64,000 bases of DNA from a virus: IMG/VR virus record IMGVR_UViG_3300017973_000001, positions 1 to 64,000 of that record, one strand, 5' to 3'. Every line of letters starts with the position of its first letter. Within the stretch, counting starts at the first letter, position 1. The notes beneath the pieces are model-generated. The model searched no databases. It was not told the DNA's origin and saw only the letters and a list, made by a program, of their open reading frames with translations. Positions 19,529 through 28,661 of the stretch are shown piece by piece. A program made the position numbers and the translations under genes.

Positions 19529-20431
19529 ATGAGTATAAAGTTTAAGAGAGTTGGTACTACAACAATAAGTAACGATCATAATTTTCTCTTGAACAAAGGT
19601 GTTCGTACCCACGCAGAGATTGATACTTACTTAGCTGAGATCGATAGGGCTAGGGGTGGTAAATCAGAATTAAAGTTACGTCTTGACGCTATTGAAACTA
19701 AAAATACTGACCAAGATACTAGACTAACAAACGTAGAAACTAAGAATACAACTCAAGATACAAGGCTAACTGCCATTGAAAAGGTAAATACTGACCAGGA
19801 TACTAGGTTAACTACCAATGAAAATAATATAAATAACGTTTATTTCCGTGTAGGGGCCGTTGAAACTAAGAATACTGCTCAAGATACGAAACTAGCAGAT
19901 CATGATGATAAATTCACTGCAAATGATAAACGTTTTACCACAATAGAAACCAATGCAACGACTCTTAAGGGTAGGGTTGATGGTCATGATAACCAATTTA
20001 ACTCACTCAATAAAAGTATCGGTGCTTTAAGTGATAGAGTAACTAGCCTTGAAAATGTCAGTGCTTCGGGTGAAATTCAAAGTGCTCATACGGATAAAGA
20101 TGGTTATGTGTTTGCTACTTTAAAAGACCGATTAGATGATATGCAGACTAAAATCGGAACCGGTGGTGGGGGTGGTACATCATATGATCCGGACGCAGTT
20201 CGATTATTAGATATTGACTACAAGTATGATGACACTGGTGTATTAATAACTGAAACGTACACTGATATGTCTGTTCCTACAAACCCTAAAGTAGTTAAGC
20301 AAATTACGTACACTTATAGTAAAGACGGTGAAGTTCAGAAGGAAACTATTGTAGTTTCAAGTGGGACGTATGAACGTACATATACAATGACAAACGGACT
20401 AGTTTCAAAAGAAAGTATTCGTAAAATATAA
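19529..20431 (+). CDS. Coiled-coil tail fibre protein
   Basis: A 300-aa protein. The ATG at 19529 is preferred because GGGGGTG lies eight bases upstream; an in-frame TTG 27 bases earlier lacks such a site. Residues about 30-175 are a heptad-rich coiled coil made of repeats like I-E-T-K-N-T-D-Q-D-T-R-L, typical of trimeric fibres. A Bacillus-phage-like trimerisation segment follows (S-A-H-T-D-K-D-G-Y-V-F-A-T-L-K-D-R-L), then a Gly-rich hinge and a beta-hairpin C-terminal domain. Probably a trimeric fibre shaft. Confidence 0.75.
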   Translation: MSIKFKRVGTTTISNDHNFLLNKGVRTHAEIDTYLAEIDRARGGKSELKLRLDAIETKNTDQDTRLTNVETKNTTQDTRLTAIEKVNTDQDTRLTTNENNINNVYFRVGAVETKNTAQDTKLADHDDKFTANDKRFTTIETNATTLKGRVDGHDNQFNSLNKSIGALSDRVTSLENVSASGEIQSAHTDKDGYVFATLKDRLDDMQTKIGTGGGGGTSYDPDAVRLLDIDYKYDDTGVLITETYTDMSVPTNPKVVKQITYTYSKDGEVQKETIVVSSGTYERTYTMTNGLVSKESIRKI

Positions 20432-20443
20432 GGAGGTGTAGTG

Positions 20444-20866
20444 ATGGACGCTCTTGTATATGGACAAGTTAAAAAACTTCAAAAGAAAGTGGATGACTTA
20501 AACGCTAAGTTAGACGCTACTGGTAAGGTTATTGATCTACGTTATGACTTCTCTTTAATCGGTGTGGGCTTAGAGCAGATTATAGACCTAACCATTGGAA
20601 CTAGAACTAATAAAATGGCAGTAAAAAATATTTATGTAAAGGGTGGAACTGACTCAGCAGTAGAGGTAGAAATATTATCTAAGTCTGATAAGGCCACTGC
20701 TTTTTCATTCTACAAAAACGCAGTATCCTCTAACCTTGTGTATGACCAGGTAGACGTTCCATATATTGATGATGATAATAAAGATTCACTTCATGTTCGT
20801 GTCAAAAATATAGGTAAGCTATCCACACCTTTTACTTTACGAATTACTGGAATATCAGCAATTTAG
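20444..20866 (+). CDS. Small fibre-associated protein
   Basis: A 140-aa protein. The ATG at 20444 sits seven bases after AGGAGG; an in-frame GTG three bases earlier is closer than usual. It starts with a short coiled coil (V-K-K-L-Q-K-K-V-D-D-L-N-A-K-L) followed by a beta-sandwich-like domain. It could be a cap or connector of the preceding fibre. No family was recognised. Confidence 0.55.
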   Translation: MDALVYGQVKKLQKKVDDLNAKLDATGKVIDLRYDFSLIGVGLEQIIDLTIGTRTNKMAVKNIYVKGGTDSAVEVEILSKSDKATAFSFYKNAVSSNLVYDQVDVPYIDDDNKDSLHVRVKNIGKLSTPFTLRITGISAI

Positions 20867-20882
20867 AGGAGGGCGTGGGAAA

Positions 20883-21812
20883 ATGTGGTTTGAAGGGTTT
20901 GTACGTTATTTAGATTTACCTCAAACATTAAATTCATTAATAACAAGTATTCCTCAAGGAGAGTCATCTCCGTATTGGACAATGATTAGCAGTAACATAG
21001 GCACTAAACTGACTGATGACGGTTATGTATGGTATTCAAAAGGTTCAAGTGGTAAAGACAATATTTATATTGGTATGAAAAATGCATTTTACGCAAGTGA
21101 CCAATCGAAGGGTTTTCAAGTATTTGTATATGAAAACTATATACCTAATGTAACACCGGGGCAAAACTCAAACCAACCAGTAGGTTTGAACATGATTAAT
21201 GCAAACATGAATACTATGAATATCTCACTAGGAGGTAGTGACTCTAGTAAATACGGTGTCTTTTACTACCTAAGCGTGACAAGAGACCGAATTATATTAA
21301 CGATAAGGTTCCCGGTATCAATACATGACCGTTTCGTTGATACTACCAATAATGGTTACGCATTAATAAATACTACTTACATGGGTTTAATAAAACGTTA
21401 CAGTGATGAAGCAAACAGTACCGGAGTTACATTAGCTACTACTCATGATGTTAACGCTAATATCTATCTTATTCGTTTATTACGTGGGGCAGATGGGACA
21501 CCTTATCAACAATATTCCCCATCCTATAGGTACTATACGTATGCAACTGATTATAAGAGTTGGGGTGGTGATTTACTAGTAGTGCCTAATGCTCTATACC
21601 TTGAAAATGAAGGTTATCGTGGGGAGTTAGATGGGATGTTGTTTGCTTGTTCGTTTATAAGTTACGCATATTCTATGGGAACACCTATATTTAGTAATGT
21701 TCAAGTAAATGGAAAAGATTATTTACTAATTACGAGAAGTAATTCAGAACAAGGTCAACAAGATAACTTTAGTGCCGGTGGCCAGTATGTAATGTTAATA
21801 GAAAAGAAATGA
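20883..21812 (+). CDS. Receptor-binding / fibre protein, adhesion-domain family member C
   Basis: A 309-aa protein sharing the E-G-Y-R-G-E-L-D-G signature and the preceding strand pattern (R-I-I-L-T-I, Y-M-G-L-I-K-R-Y) with the proteins at 6773, 8616, 21822 and 22747. Its N-terminus resembles the next protein (W-x-M-x-S-S-N-x-G-T with D-D-G-Y-V). The tandem arrangement suggests gene duplication and divergence of binding tips. Confidence 0.65.
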   Translation: MWFEGFVRYLDLPQTLNSLITSIPQGESSPYWTMISSNIGTKLTDDGYVWYSKGSSGKDNIYIGMKNAFYASDQSKGFQVFVYENYIPNVTPGQNSNQPVGLNMINANMNTMNISLGGSDSSKYGVFYYLSVTRDRIILTIRFPVSIHDRFVDTTNNGYALINTTYMGLIKRYSDEANSTGVTLATTHDVNANIYLIRLLRGADGTPYQQYSPSYRYYTYATDYKSWGGDLLVVPNALYLENEGYRGELDGMLFACSFISYAYSMGTPIFSNVQVNGKDYLLITRSNSEQGQQDNFSAGGQYVMLIEKK

Positions 21813-21821
21813 GGTGATTAG

Positions 21822-22733
21822 ATGTTCTTTAAGGGAAACTGTTTTGCTTCTGACTTCCCTAAAATTGTAAGGGATTGTATTTTAACTAATGATCCAAATA
21901 CGGGAGCTCCTTTTTGGCAGATGGTCAGTTCAAATGTTGGTACATCAACTTCTGATGATGGTTATGTATTTCAATCTACCGGTACTAACGGCTCAAGGAA
22001 CATTATTATTGGGATTAAAAGTGAGGTAAACGGTTTCTATGTTGCCCCTACTTCCTTATCTGGAGGATTTACAGTATTTGTTTCAAACAATTATACACCT
22101 GGTACTCCTGGTACTAACGGTAAATTTGGAAATGAGTACTTCGTTGACGGTACCTCTTTTATATATAATAACAATTTCAATAGGTTTATTTTTAATACTT
22201 TACAACTAAGTTATTACGTTAGCGTGAAAAAAGATAGAGTTATAATTGCGTACACTAATAATATTGTAGATACAAATAATAATAGAACAAATGTTATCTA
22301 TATGGGAGCTCCTACGTGGGTTAAGGACTTTTCAGCAGATGGTAATATTTTAGGTATGACTAGCTCCCAATCACTTACAAGTAATGGTTATGTAAGGATG
22401 ACAAATAGTTATGTACTTAATCCATCTACTGCAAATCAAGAAAAAGTTCCTATCCTTACAAATGATCCAAGACCTTCCGGGTGGGGGAGTTACCTATACC
22501 CTCAACCAATTTACATAAGGGGAAATAATGGAGGCATTAGAGCTAAATTAGATGTTTATTTACTTAATAATAACTATCCAAATAGTGTTTTAAGGCATGG
22601 AGATAGTTTGATATTTAATGGTATAGAGTACCATGTACATGGATTATCCTACCAGTTTTCACCGGTAAACTTATACAACAATTTAATTAACATAAATCAC
22701 GCTAACTTTATGATGTTAATTCCTAAAGATTAA
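21822..22733 (+). CDS. Receptor-binding / fibre protein, adhesion-domain family member D
   Basis: A 303-aa paralogue of the previous protein (F-W-Q-M-V-S-S-N-V-G-T, S-D-D-G-Y-V-F, Y-M-G). The C-terminal signature is diverged (G-G-I-R-A-K-L-D). The start follows GAGGTGATTAG, close behind the previous stop. The adhesion role is inferred from family membership. Confidence 0.6.
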   Translation: MFFKGNCFASDFPKIVRDCILTNDPNTGAPFWQMVSSNVGTSTSDDGYVFQSTGTNGSRNIIIGIKSEVNGFYVAPTSLSGGFTVFVSNNYTPGTPGTNGKFGNEYFVDGTSFIYNNNFNRFIFNTLQLSYYVSVKKDRVIIAYTNNIVDTNNNRTNVIYMGAPTWVKDFSADGNILGMTSSQSLTSNGYVRMTNSYVLNPSTANQEKVPILTNDPRPSGWGSYLYPQPIYIRGNNGGIRAKLDVYLLNNNYPNSVLRHGDSLIFNGIEYHVHGLSYQFSPVNLYNNLININHANFMMLIPKD

Positions 22734-22746
22734 GGGGGAGGATAAA

Positions 22747-24066
22747 ATGGTTTATTTTACTGGACGTGTACTAATATCTGATTTAATACAGACTATGTAC
22801 GATAATATTAATTCAACTGGTTTATGGCAAATGACAAAAATACCTAAAGGTTTGACATATAAGAATGGAGGAAATGGGGTTGAGGTAATTGATAACATTA
22901 AAACTCAAGTAATATCCCAATCTAATGGTAACGGTAGTTATTATGCTTACCTAGCTTTCGCTAAAGATTATTCGACAGGTTTTATGGTATATGCATCTTA
23001 TCCACCAGGTCACCTATACAGTTATATTATATATGATTTTGGTATAACGAATGACGCTTCAGCGATACCTCAGCAAAAAGTAGTGGATATGTATTCTATA
23101 CGTACATGGTGGGATGATGAAAATAGAATTAATACATATACTGGTACACCTACCGGTTGGACTTTATATGGTTCAAATGACAATAGCACATTTACTCAGT
23201 TGCATAAAGTAGCTGGTCAAACTGGATGGACTTACGGAGAAAGAAGATTTTTCCGATTCATTAATACAACGGCATACCGTTATTATAAGTTAACTATAGA
23301 TACTACGTCAGACGGTACTTTTGGTCGTTTATCTCAGATAGAGTTTTATAATTCGAGTGATACTACTACTGGTGGATTCTTTTTGAAATCGAGTGGTAGT
23401 AGTAATACAGATGATATAAACCTCTATATCAATTCTTTAAATACTCATTGTACAACTGGTAATATGTTAGAAATTGGTACAATGACAAGTTTTAATCCAT
23501 CTACACTTGTTTCAACAGATTTTATGGGTAATTTACATTCGTTAACGGCTACAATGTCAGCTTTAAACTACACAAAAAATGTCTACGTTACTTACCATAT
23601 AGACGTTACAAAAGACCGTATATTTTTTAATACGAGCTTAGATCAGAACGCAAACTCAGCTACTTCATCTTGTTGTTATTTAGGTTTAATGAAGCGACAT
23701 TCATTAGAAACTGATAGTACTGCCGTGACAACCTTAGCCGGAGTTTTAGGTACTAACGTAACTAATCCGATATATGTCCTTAGAGATAAAGCTAGAACAC
23801 CGTATAAGAAATACACACAAAAGACAATTACACCAACATATTCACCTTCTATTTGGGGAAACCAGGTATTCGTTTCACCTATTTTTCTTGAAGGTGATTA
23901 TGAAGGTATCCGTGGAGAGCTAGATGGAGTATATACTTCATTAGGTACAAACTTAGTAGATCAAGATGAGATTATTATTGGAAATGTTCGATACAAAGTA
24001 TTTGTAATGGGAGCTCAAACTTATACGTCTTTCCCTAACAAAGTAGCAATAATTAAACTACCTTAA
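22747..24066 (+). CDS. Adhesion-domain family member E with discoidin-like insert
   Basis: A 439-aa protein with the family C-terminus (Y-L-G-L-M-K-R-H, E-G-I-R-G-E-L-D-G). Relative to its neighbours it has an insert at residues about 95-210 that looks like an F5/8 type C (discoidin) domain: W-T-L-Y-G-S-N-D-N-S-T-F-T then Y-R-Y-Y-K-L-T-I and I-E-F-Y. Discoidin domains bind glycans. Domain shuffling within the cluster is the likely origin. Confidence 0.7.
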   Translation: MVYFTGRVLISDLIQTMYDNINSTGLWQMTKIPKGLTYKNGGNGVEVIDNIKTQVISQSNGNGSYYAYLAFAKDYSTGFMVYASYPPGHLYSYIIYDFGITNDASAIPQQKVVDMYSIRTWWDDENRINTYTGTPTGWTLYGSNDNSTFTQLHKVAGQTGWTYGERRFFRFINTTAYRYYKLTIDTTSDGTFGRLSQIEFYNSSDTTTGGFFLKSSGSSNTDDINLYINSLNTHCTTGNMLEIGTMTSFNPSTLVSTDFMGNLHSLTATMSALNYTKNVYVTYHIDVTKDRIFFNTSLDQNANSATSSCCYLGLMKRHSLETDSTAVTTLAGVLGTNVTNPIYVLRDKARTPYKKYTQKTITPTYSPSIWGNQVFVSPIFLEGDYEGIRGELDGVYTSLGTNLVDQDEIIIGNVRYKVFVMGAQTYTSFPNKVAIIKLP

Positions 24067-24079
24067 TGGGGGGAGTAAA

Positions 24080-25903
24080 ATGCCTAGAGATTTATTAACG
24101 TATGGGACAAGTGGATTTAGTATTACGCCTTTTATATACAGTGATCCAAAATTCATAGATACAAGTAAGGGTGCTATCACTTGGAATATACGTAAAAGTC
24201 AGAAAATGGATTTATCCGGTGGTACTGGAGGTAGAGGAAATCAAAATACGTACACTGCACCTAATGGGGTAACTGTAAAATCTAGTATTACCACTTACAA
24301 TGCTCCCCCTAACTATTATATGGAGTATATGTTTAATAACTCTATTCAAACATCTGTAAATCTATATAATCAAATGTTTTTAGCTAATGGTACTAATGGA
24401 ACAATTATAATCGATTTTACAAAATACTCCAATTATGCCGGTGTAAGTAGGATTGATTTTTACCCATTTGCTCGTAGCGATTGTTATGCAACAATAACAG
24501 TAGAAATATCAAATGATAATACAAATTGGTACCCAGTGAATACATTTAACGTACCTTACGCTAACGCTAGTAACGTAGGTACTTTCTTTACAGTCAATCT
24601 AAATCAGAGAATAAATTATGTAAGATTTAACTATAGTGGCGTAAATAATTACATGACTATGGATGAGATAGTGGTTTATGAAATGTTAGGTGACTATATT
24701 TCTGCTCCCCCTAACTTAAATCAATGGTATTATACTTACAATCAGCCGATTAATTTATCTAATAGTGAATTTTTAAATGGTTTCCAAATTACCGAAGAAA
24801 AACCAAGTGGTACAGATATTAGATATTTACTCAGTTTTGATGGGGGAGCTAGTTTCGTGAGGTATGATAGTGGTAATGATACACTCATTAATACCGACCA
24901 AAAAATTCCGATAAATGACGGGACTCCGTATCAAAATAATATCCAGTATAATCAAGTCAATGGTTATCTAATCGATAAAGCGTTTGATGGTGATTTCGAT
25001 AGCTATTTTTATAATACTTATACTAATCCAGTTAGCTTTAAGTGTGGGAAAGATTTCGGTACTCCTGTTTTTATAAATGGCTTAAATGTTTTTCAAGATA
25101 ACTCATATTATGCAAGTACTATAAATTTATTCGGCTCTAATGATGGGACAAATTGGACACAAGTAGGTTCGACAAATATTCTAATACCACAGTCGTTTAT
25201 AGGTGCTTATGTTTCTTCAGTTAATAATATTAATACTAATAAGCCCTACAGATATTGGGCATTTTCCGGAAGTGGATTTCCGTCAAACTATCTGCGTATT
25301 AAAGAAATAAAGTTTTACGGATACAATGCTACTAATGGGTTTTCAACAGTAAGTAGCGCTGACTATGGCACAAAAGGAATGACATTGGATGAACTACTTG
25401 CTATACCACAAACTACTTTAAGCACATTTAAAAACTGTAGTGTATCTGTTATGGTTCTTATGAATAGCTATAGCGGTAATGTACCCAAGGTTACTAATCT
25501 AAAATTAGATATTATTGCTAAGTCCCCACCTACTTTCACGGGATTACCTGGTGCAAGTGTATTTAAACGTAACATACAACAACTAGAAATTAGCCCAGGT
25601 CCAGTAGATAAGAAATTAACACCACGTTATCAACCAGGCAATATATCTATATGGTATCAAGGTATATCTGTATTTAAAGCTAATATAAAAATATTAGATA
25701 TATTTCTTAGTAATGGTGGAACTCCGTTAAGACGGCCAACGAAAACTTATTTTGGGATACAGTACGGAGTAGGGTGGGTGGTTACGCCACCATTTAGACC
25801 TCGTATCTACCCGGCATACTGGCACTCAGCTATTTGGAATGGTCAAAAGACAAATGACCAACCTCAGTATGATCCTAATAATATAACACCACCAACGACA
25901 TAA
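24080..25903 (+). CDS. Tail tip protein with two discoidin-like domains
   Basis: A 607-aa protein with two F5/8 type C-like beta-sandwiches, about residues 70-205 (V-E-I-S-N-D-N-T-N-W-Y-P, ending E-I-V-V-Y-E) and 290-425 (F-G-S-N-D-G-T-N-W-T, ending I-K-E-I-K-F-Y-G). The C-terminus is rich in Pro and aromatic residues. It is the last gene of the tail block and a strong hairpin follows. Glycan binding is a reasonable inference. Confidence 0.65.
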   Translation: MPRDLLTYGTSGFSITPFIYSDPKFIDTSKGAITWNIRKSQKMDLSGGTGGRGNQNTYTAPNGVTVKSSITTYNAPPNYYMEYMFNNSIQTSVNLYNQMFLANGTNGTIIIDFTKYSNYAGVSRIDFYPFARSDCYATITVEISNDNTNWYPVNTFNVPYANASNVGTFFTVNLNQRINYVRFNYSGVNNYMTMDEIVVYEMLGDYISAPPNLNQWYYTYNQPINLSNSEFLNGFQITEEKPSGTDIRYLLSFDGGASFVRYDSGNDTLINTDQKIPINDGTPYQNNIQYNQVNGYLIDKAFDGDFDSYFYNTYTNPVSFKCGKDFGTPVFINGLNVFQDNSYYASTINLFGSNDGTNWTQVGSTNILIPQSFIGAYVSSVNNINTNKPYRYWAFSGSGFPSNYLRIKEIKFYGYNATNGFSTVSSADYGTKGMTLDELLAIPQTTLSTFKNCSVSVMVLMNSYSGNVPKVTNLKLDIIAKSPPTFTGLPGASVFKRNIQQLEISPGPVDKKLTPRYQPGNISIWYQGISVFKANIKILDIFLSNGGTPLRRPTKTYFGIQYGVGWVVTPPFRPRIYPAYWHSAIWNGQKTNDQPQYDPNNITPPTT

Positions 25904-25905
25904 AA

Positions 25906-25934
25906 AAGAGGCGACTAAAATAGTCGCCTTTTCT
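25906..25934. terminator. Bidirectional terminator between tail block and recombinase
   Basis: The stem AAGAGGCGACTA pairs with TAGTCGCCTTTTCTT. It is T-rich on the right for the tail operon and A-rich on the left for the leftward recombinase gene. Confidence 0.8.
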
Positions 25935-25936
25935 TA

Positions 25937-26785
25937 TTATATAAAAGCTTGTAGTACTGCTTGAGATTTCTTACTAGTTTGGATTTTAGTATAAATTTTA
26001 GTTGTATCAGTTTTAGAATGTCCGGCTAAGTCCTGGATAGTTAATACATCTACATTATTTTCAGCTAATGTTGTACAAAAAGTATGCCTAAATTTATGTG
26101 GTGTGATTTCAGATTTATCAAGACCGGCTTCATTTACATAATTCTCTAAAGTTGTATTTACATGTCTAAGGCTTATGTGGTCTTTGTGTCTAGGTGACGG
26201 GAATACATATGAACTCTTATGACTATCTAGATGAGCTCTTAAAACTTTCACTAATTGAGGGTGTATTGGAATTAATCTTTCTTTATTTCCTTTACCTATA
26301 ACATACATATGGGCTTTGCTTACTTCATCAATATGAATATCTTTTCTTTTTAATGTACACAACTCACTTCGTCTAATTCCAGTATAGTAAAGTGTTTTAA
26401 TCATAGCTTCATGATTTAGGCTTTTAATTACTCTAAATAATTTATTTACATCATTTTCTGAAATAGGTTTAGGTATGCGCTCCCCAACTCGTCCACTCTC
26501 TACATCTACTGCCGGGTTAAAACCCATTTTACCCTCTTTAACTAAGAATCTATAAAAAGTTTTTATACCGGATAAGGCTCTATTTTTAGAAGTAACTGCT
26601 TTTTGTAACTGACGGATATATTCACTAACATCTTTATATGTAACTTCTCTAAAATCTTTTTTAACAAAAATCTCGAAAGCTTGAATGTCTAATGTGTAGT
26701 TATAAGTTGTATGCTCAGATAATTTTCTCTCATGTTTTAAATACCCTAAAAATTCCTCTATCATTATTTCATTTTGTTTTCCCAT
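25937..26785 (-). CDS. Tyrosine recombinase (integrase / XerC-D-like)
   Basis: A 282-aa phage-type recombinase of usual length. The N-terminal SAM-like DNA-binding domain spans residues about 5-90. The catalytic domain shows all active-site residues: Arg in T-G-I-R-R-S-E-L, Lys in G-K-G-N-K-E-R-L-I-P, H-K-F-R-H-T, the G-H-S His and the nucleophile Tyr in K-I-Y-T-K. The compact Xer-like form could integrate the genome or resolve multimers of a circular plasmid prophage; rep and par genes nearby make the second plausible. It is transcribed against its neighbours from a sigma-A-like promoter with an operator-like box at the start site. Confidence 0.9.
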   Translation of the reverse strand: MGKQNEIMIEEFLGYLKHERKLSEHTTYNYTLDIQAFEIFVKKDFREVTYKDVSEYIRQLQKAVTSKNRALSGIKTFYRFLVKEGKMGFNPAVDVESGRVGERIPKPISENDVNKLFRVIKSLNHEAMIKTLYYTGIRRSELCTLKRKDIHIDEVSKAHMYVIGKGNKERLIPIHPQLVKVLRAHLDSHKSSYVFPSPRHKDHISLRHVNTTLENYVNEAGLDKSEITPHKFRHTFCTTLAENNVDVLTIQDLAGHSKTDTTKIYTKIQTSKKSQAVLQAFI

Positions 26786-26798
26786 AACATTCTCCCTT

Positions 26799-26847
26799 TA
26801 TTATGTGCTTTGGTTTATATTGTACAACCTATGTTTTTCAAAAACAA
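26799..26847 (-). promoter_or_regulatory. Recombinase promoter with AAGCACATAATA box
   Basis: On the minus strand TTGTTT (26842-26847), a 17-base spacer and TACAAT (26819-26824) resemble a sigma-A promoter. AAGCACATAATA at 26799-26810 covers the expected start site. The same 12-mer occurs at 37999 and 49808, with a variant at 42041, each time on a promoter core. Confidence 0.6.
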
Positions 26848-26866
26848 CTAGTAAAATTCGACAAAT

Positions 26867-26896
26867 TTAATTGTTACTAACCTTCATTCGTATAAG
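26867..26896 (+). promoter_or_regulatory. Phage-type promoter of the replication operon
   Basis: TTAATT, an 18-base spacer and TATAAG preceded by TTCG. It is one of a set with consensus TTAA(T/C)T-17/18-TATAA(G/A), 23 bases before the initiator ATG. Confidence 0.6.
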
Positions 26897-26918
26897 AGAA
26901 AGTGGAGGGGTGTCTGCA

Positions 26919-27953
26919 ATGGATAATGAAAAACTTTACTTAGAGCTAGAAAATAAGGAAGAACAATTCCTTTATAATGAAGGATTTAATAAAGGATTTA
27001 CAATGTTTCACAAGAAAGTTGCTCGTTGCCTTCTTCTTTCATCTAATTCGAAAATCCTATATCAATTATTACTTTCTTATGCAAAAGGTGGGGGTGGGGA
27101 AAGTTTCCCTTCTCATGCAAGATTGATGTTAGAGCTAGATTGGACAAAACCTACATTACTAAATTATATGAAAGAACTTGAAGATAAAGGGTTTATCCTT
27201 ATTCAAGCTAACTCCGGTTATGCTAACCATTACTTGTTTCCAATGTTACATAAGAATGGCACTATTCTTCATTCAGAAACCCTTTTTATGATACAGAAGA
27301 AATTACTTAGTAAATACAGTGGGTTAAACTTCCAAAAGTTACTGAAGAAGTATCGTGAGTCTGAGCATTTTAAAGTAGTAGTTAGTCAACCTGAGCTTAG
27401 GGTAACGATTGAAAGTTGGTTCACAGATGAGATCGAAGGTATTCAACCGAAGATAGATACTCAACTTTGTTATATGCACGGTGTTGAGCCACCTAAACCT
27501 AGCCGTAGAGTAGTTTCATATGGTGATTATAACGTAGAACGTTCTAACAGTACTGATGTTAAGGCACCAAAGAAGAAACAAGCAAATTATTTAGAAACTT
27601 CTATAGATGATTGGAACACTGTTCATTTCCATGAGTACTTCAGTCATTTGTATAAAGAAAAATACAATCTTCCATATATGCCTAAAAATATGATTCAAGA
27701 TCGTTCTGCTCTGAAGGTATTAATTGAACTATATAACGACAATAAAATGCAATTAAAAGAACATATGGAGACTTTCTTTAAATCTGACGTATTTAAACAC
27801 AAAAAAATAACCGTGTTTAGATCAGCATGGGTACAACAAAAGTTAAATGAACTAAAAAATGGTAGCAAAAATACTTCTTCTAAAAAATCATCTGAGATAG
27901 GTGACTCAGCTTATGATGAGTGGTACAACTCACTAGGATTGGGGGAGGACTAA
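26919..27953 (+). CDS. Replication initiation protein, DnaD/winged-helix-like
   Basis: A 344-aa protein. The ATG at 26919 follows GGAGGGG by eight bases; an upstream in-frame TTG lacks a site. Residues about 35-110 look like a winged helix (P-S-H-A-R-L-M-L-E-L-D-W-T-K-P-T-L-L-N-Y), as in phage initiators and DnaD. The C-terminal third is helical and basic. It sits directly before the helicase loader and helicase, the order usual for phage initiator modules. It probably binds the lytic origin; the origin was not located. Confidence 0.7.
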   Translation: MDNEKLYLELENKEEQFLYNEGFNKGFTMFHKKVARCLLLSSNSKILYQLLLSYAKGGGGESFPSHARLMLELDWTKPTLLNYMKELEDKGFILIQANSGYANHYLFPMLHKNGTILHSETLFMIQKKLLSKYSGLNFQKLLKKYRESEHFKVVVSQPELRVTIESWFTDEIEGIQPKIDTQLCYMHGVEPPKPSRRVVSYGDYNVERSNSTDVKAPKKKQANYLETSIDDWNTVHFHEYFSHLYKEKYNLPYMPKNMIQDRSALKVLIELYNDNKMQLKEHMETFFKSDVFKHKKITVFRSAWVQQKLNELKNGSKNTSSKKSSEIGDSAYDEWYNSLGLGED

Positions 27954-28661
27954 ATGGGCCCATACCAGGAGTGTACTAACTGTATAGCTATTAAATGGTG
28001 TAAGAAATACACTGGTGAAATTGAAGTTAAACCTTATCCGGATTGGTGCTCAGCCCATTTTAGATTAAATAAAGCGATTGAATTATCTAACATACCTAAA
28101 CGTTACCATAGAGCAAATCTACATGAGTGTAGGGTGGATGATGATAATAGAGAAGCTATAGAAAAATTAAAGCCTTACTTTAATAATATTGTCCCCACTT
28201 TTGATGGGGGTAAGAACTTCCTAATTTTCGGAGAAAAGCCTGGGACGGGGAAAACTTATTTAGCGACAACGTTATTAAACCAATACATATATAAAACATG
28301 CCTTACTAATAAGTTTGACTTTGAGAATCCACTTGCTTACTCAGTTAACTACAGTGATCTAATGGACTTGCTCCGTTACCAACACAGTGAGGAAGAAACG
28401 GAACAATTAATGAAAAAGGTAATGAATACGCCAGTATTATTACTTGATGATATAGCGAGTGGTACATCATCTAACTTCACTGTAGAGCAAACCTATTTAA
28501 TTATGAACCACCGTTTTAATAATAATTTAAGTACCGTAGCAACGACTAATATTACTCTGAAGAATTTAGGGGGGTTATTTGGCGCTAGAAGTATGTCTCG
28601 TTTATTAGCTAATTGTGAGATTGTGAAGCTAGAACACGGGAAAGATAGGAGGTTTATATAA
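27954..28661 (+). CDS. Helicase loader, DnaC/DnaI-like AAA+ ATPase
   Basis: A 235-aa AAA+ protein. Walker A is G-E-K-P-G-T-G-K-T and Walker B L-L-L-D-D-I, followed by a sensor-1 T-T-N. The N-terminus has paired Cys (C-T-N-C and two further Cys), a likely zinc-binding region as in DnaI. The ATG directly follows the upstream stop, and the end overlaps the helicase start by one base (TAATG). It should load the DnaB-type helicase encoded next. Confidence 0.85.
   Translation: MGPYQECTNCIAIKWCKKYTGEIEVKPYPDWCSAHFRLNKAIELSNIPKRYHRANLHECRVDDDNREAIEKLKPYFNNIVPTFDGGKNFLIFGEKPGTGKTYLATTLLNQYIYKTCLTNKFDFENPLAYSVNYSDLMDLLRYQHSEEETEQLMKKVMNTPVLLLDDIASGTSSNFTVEQTYLIMNHRFNNNLSTVATTNITLKNLGGLFGARSMSRLLANCEIVKLEHGKDRRFI

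Noticed and set aside
25906-25960. CTAAAA-17-TATATA as another phage-type promoter in the tail terminator
   Set aside because: It would only transcribe antisense to the recombinase and the boxes are off consensus.
25800-26870. An attP core next to the recombinase
   Set aside because: No convincing core with flanking arm repeats was visible; it cannot be named without the host sequence.
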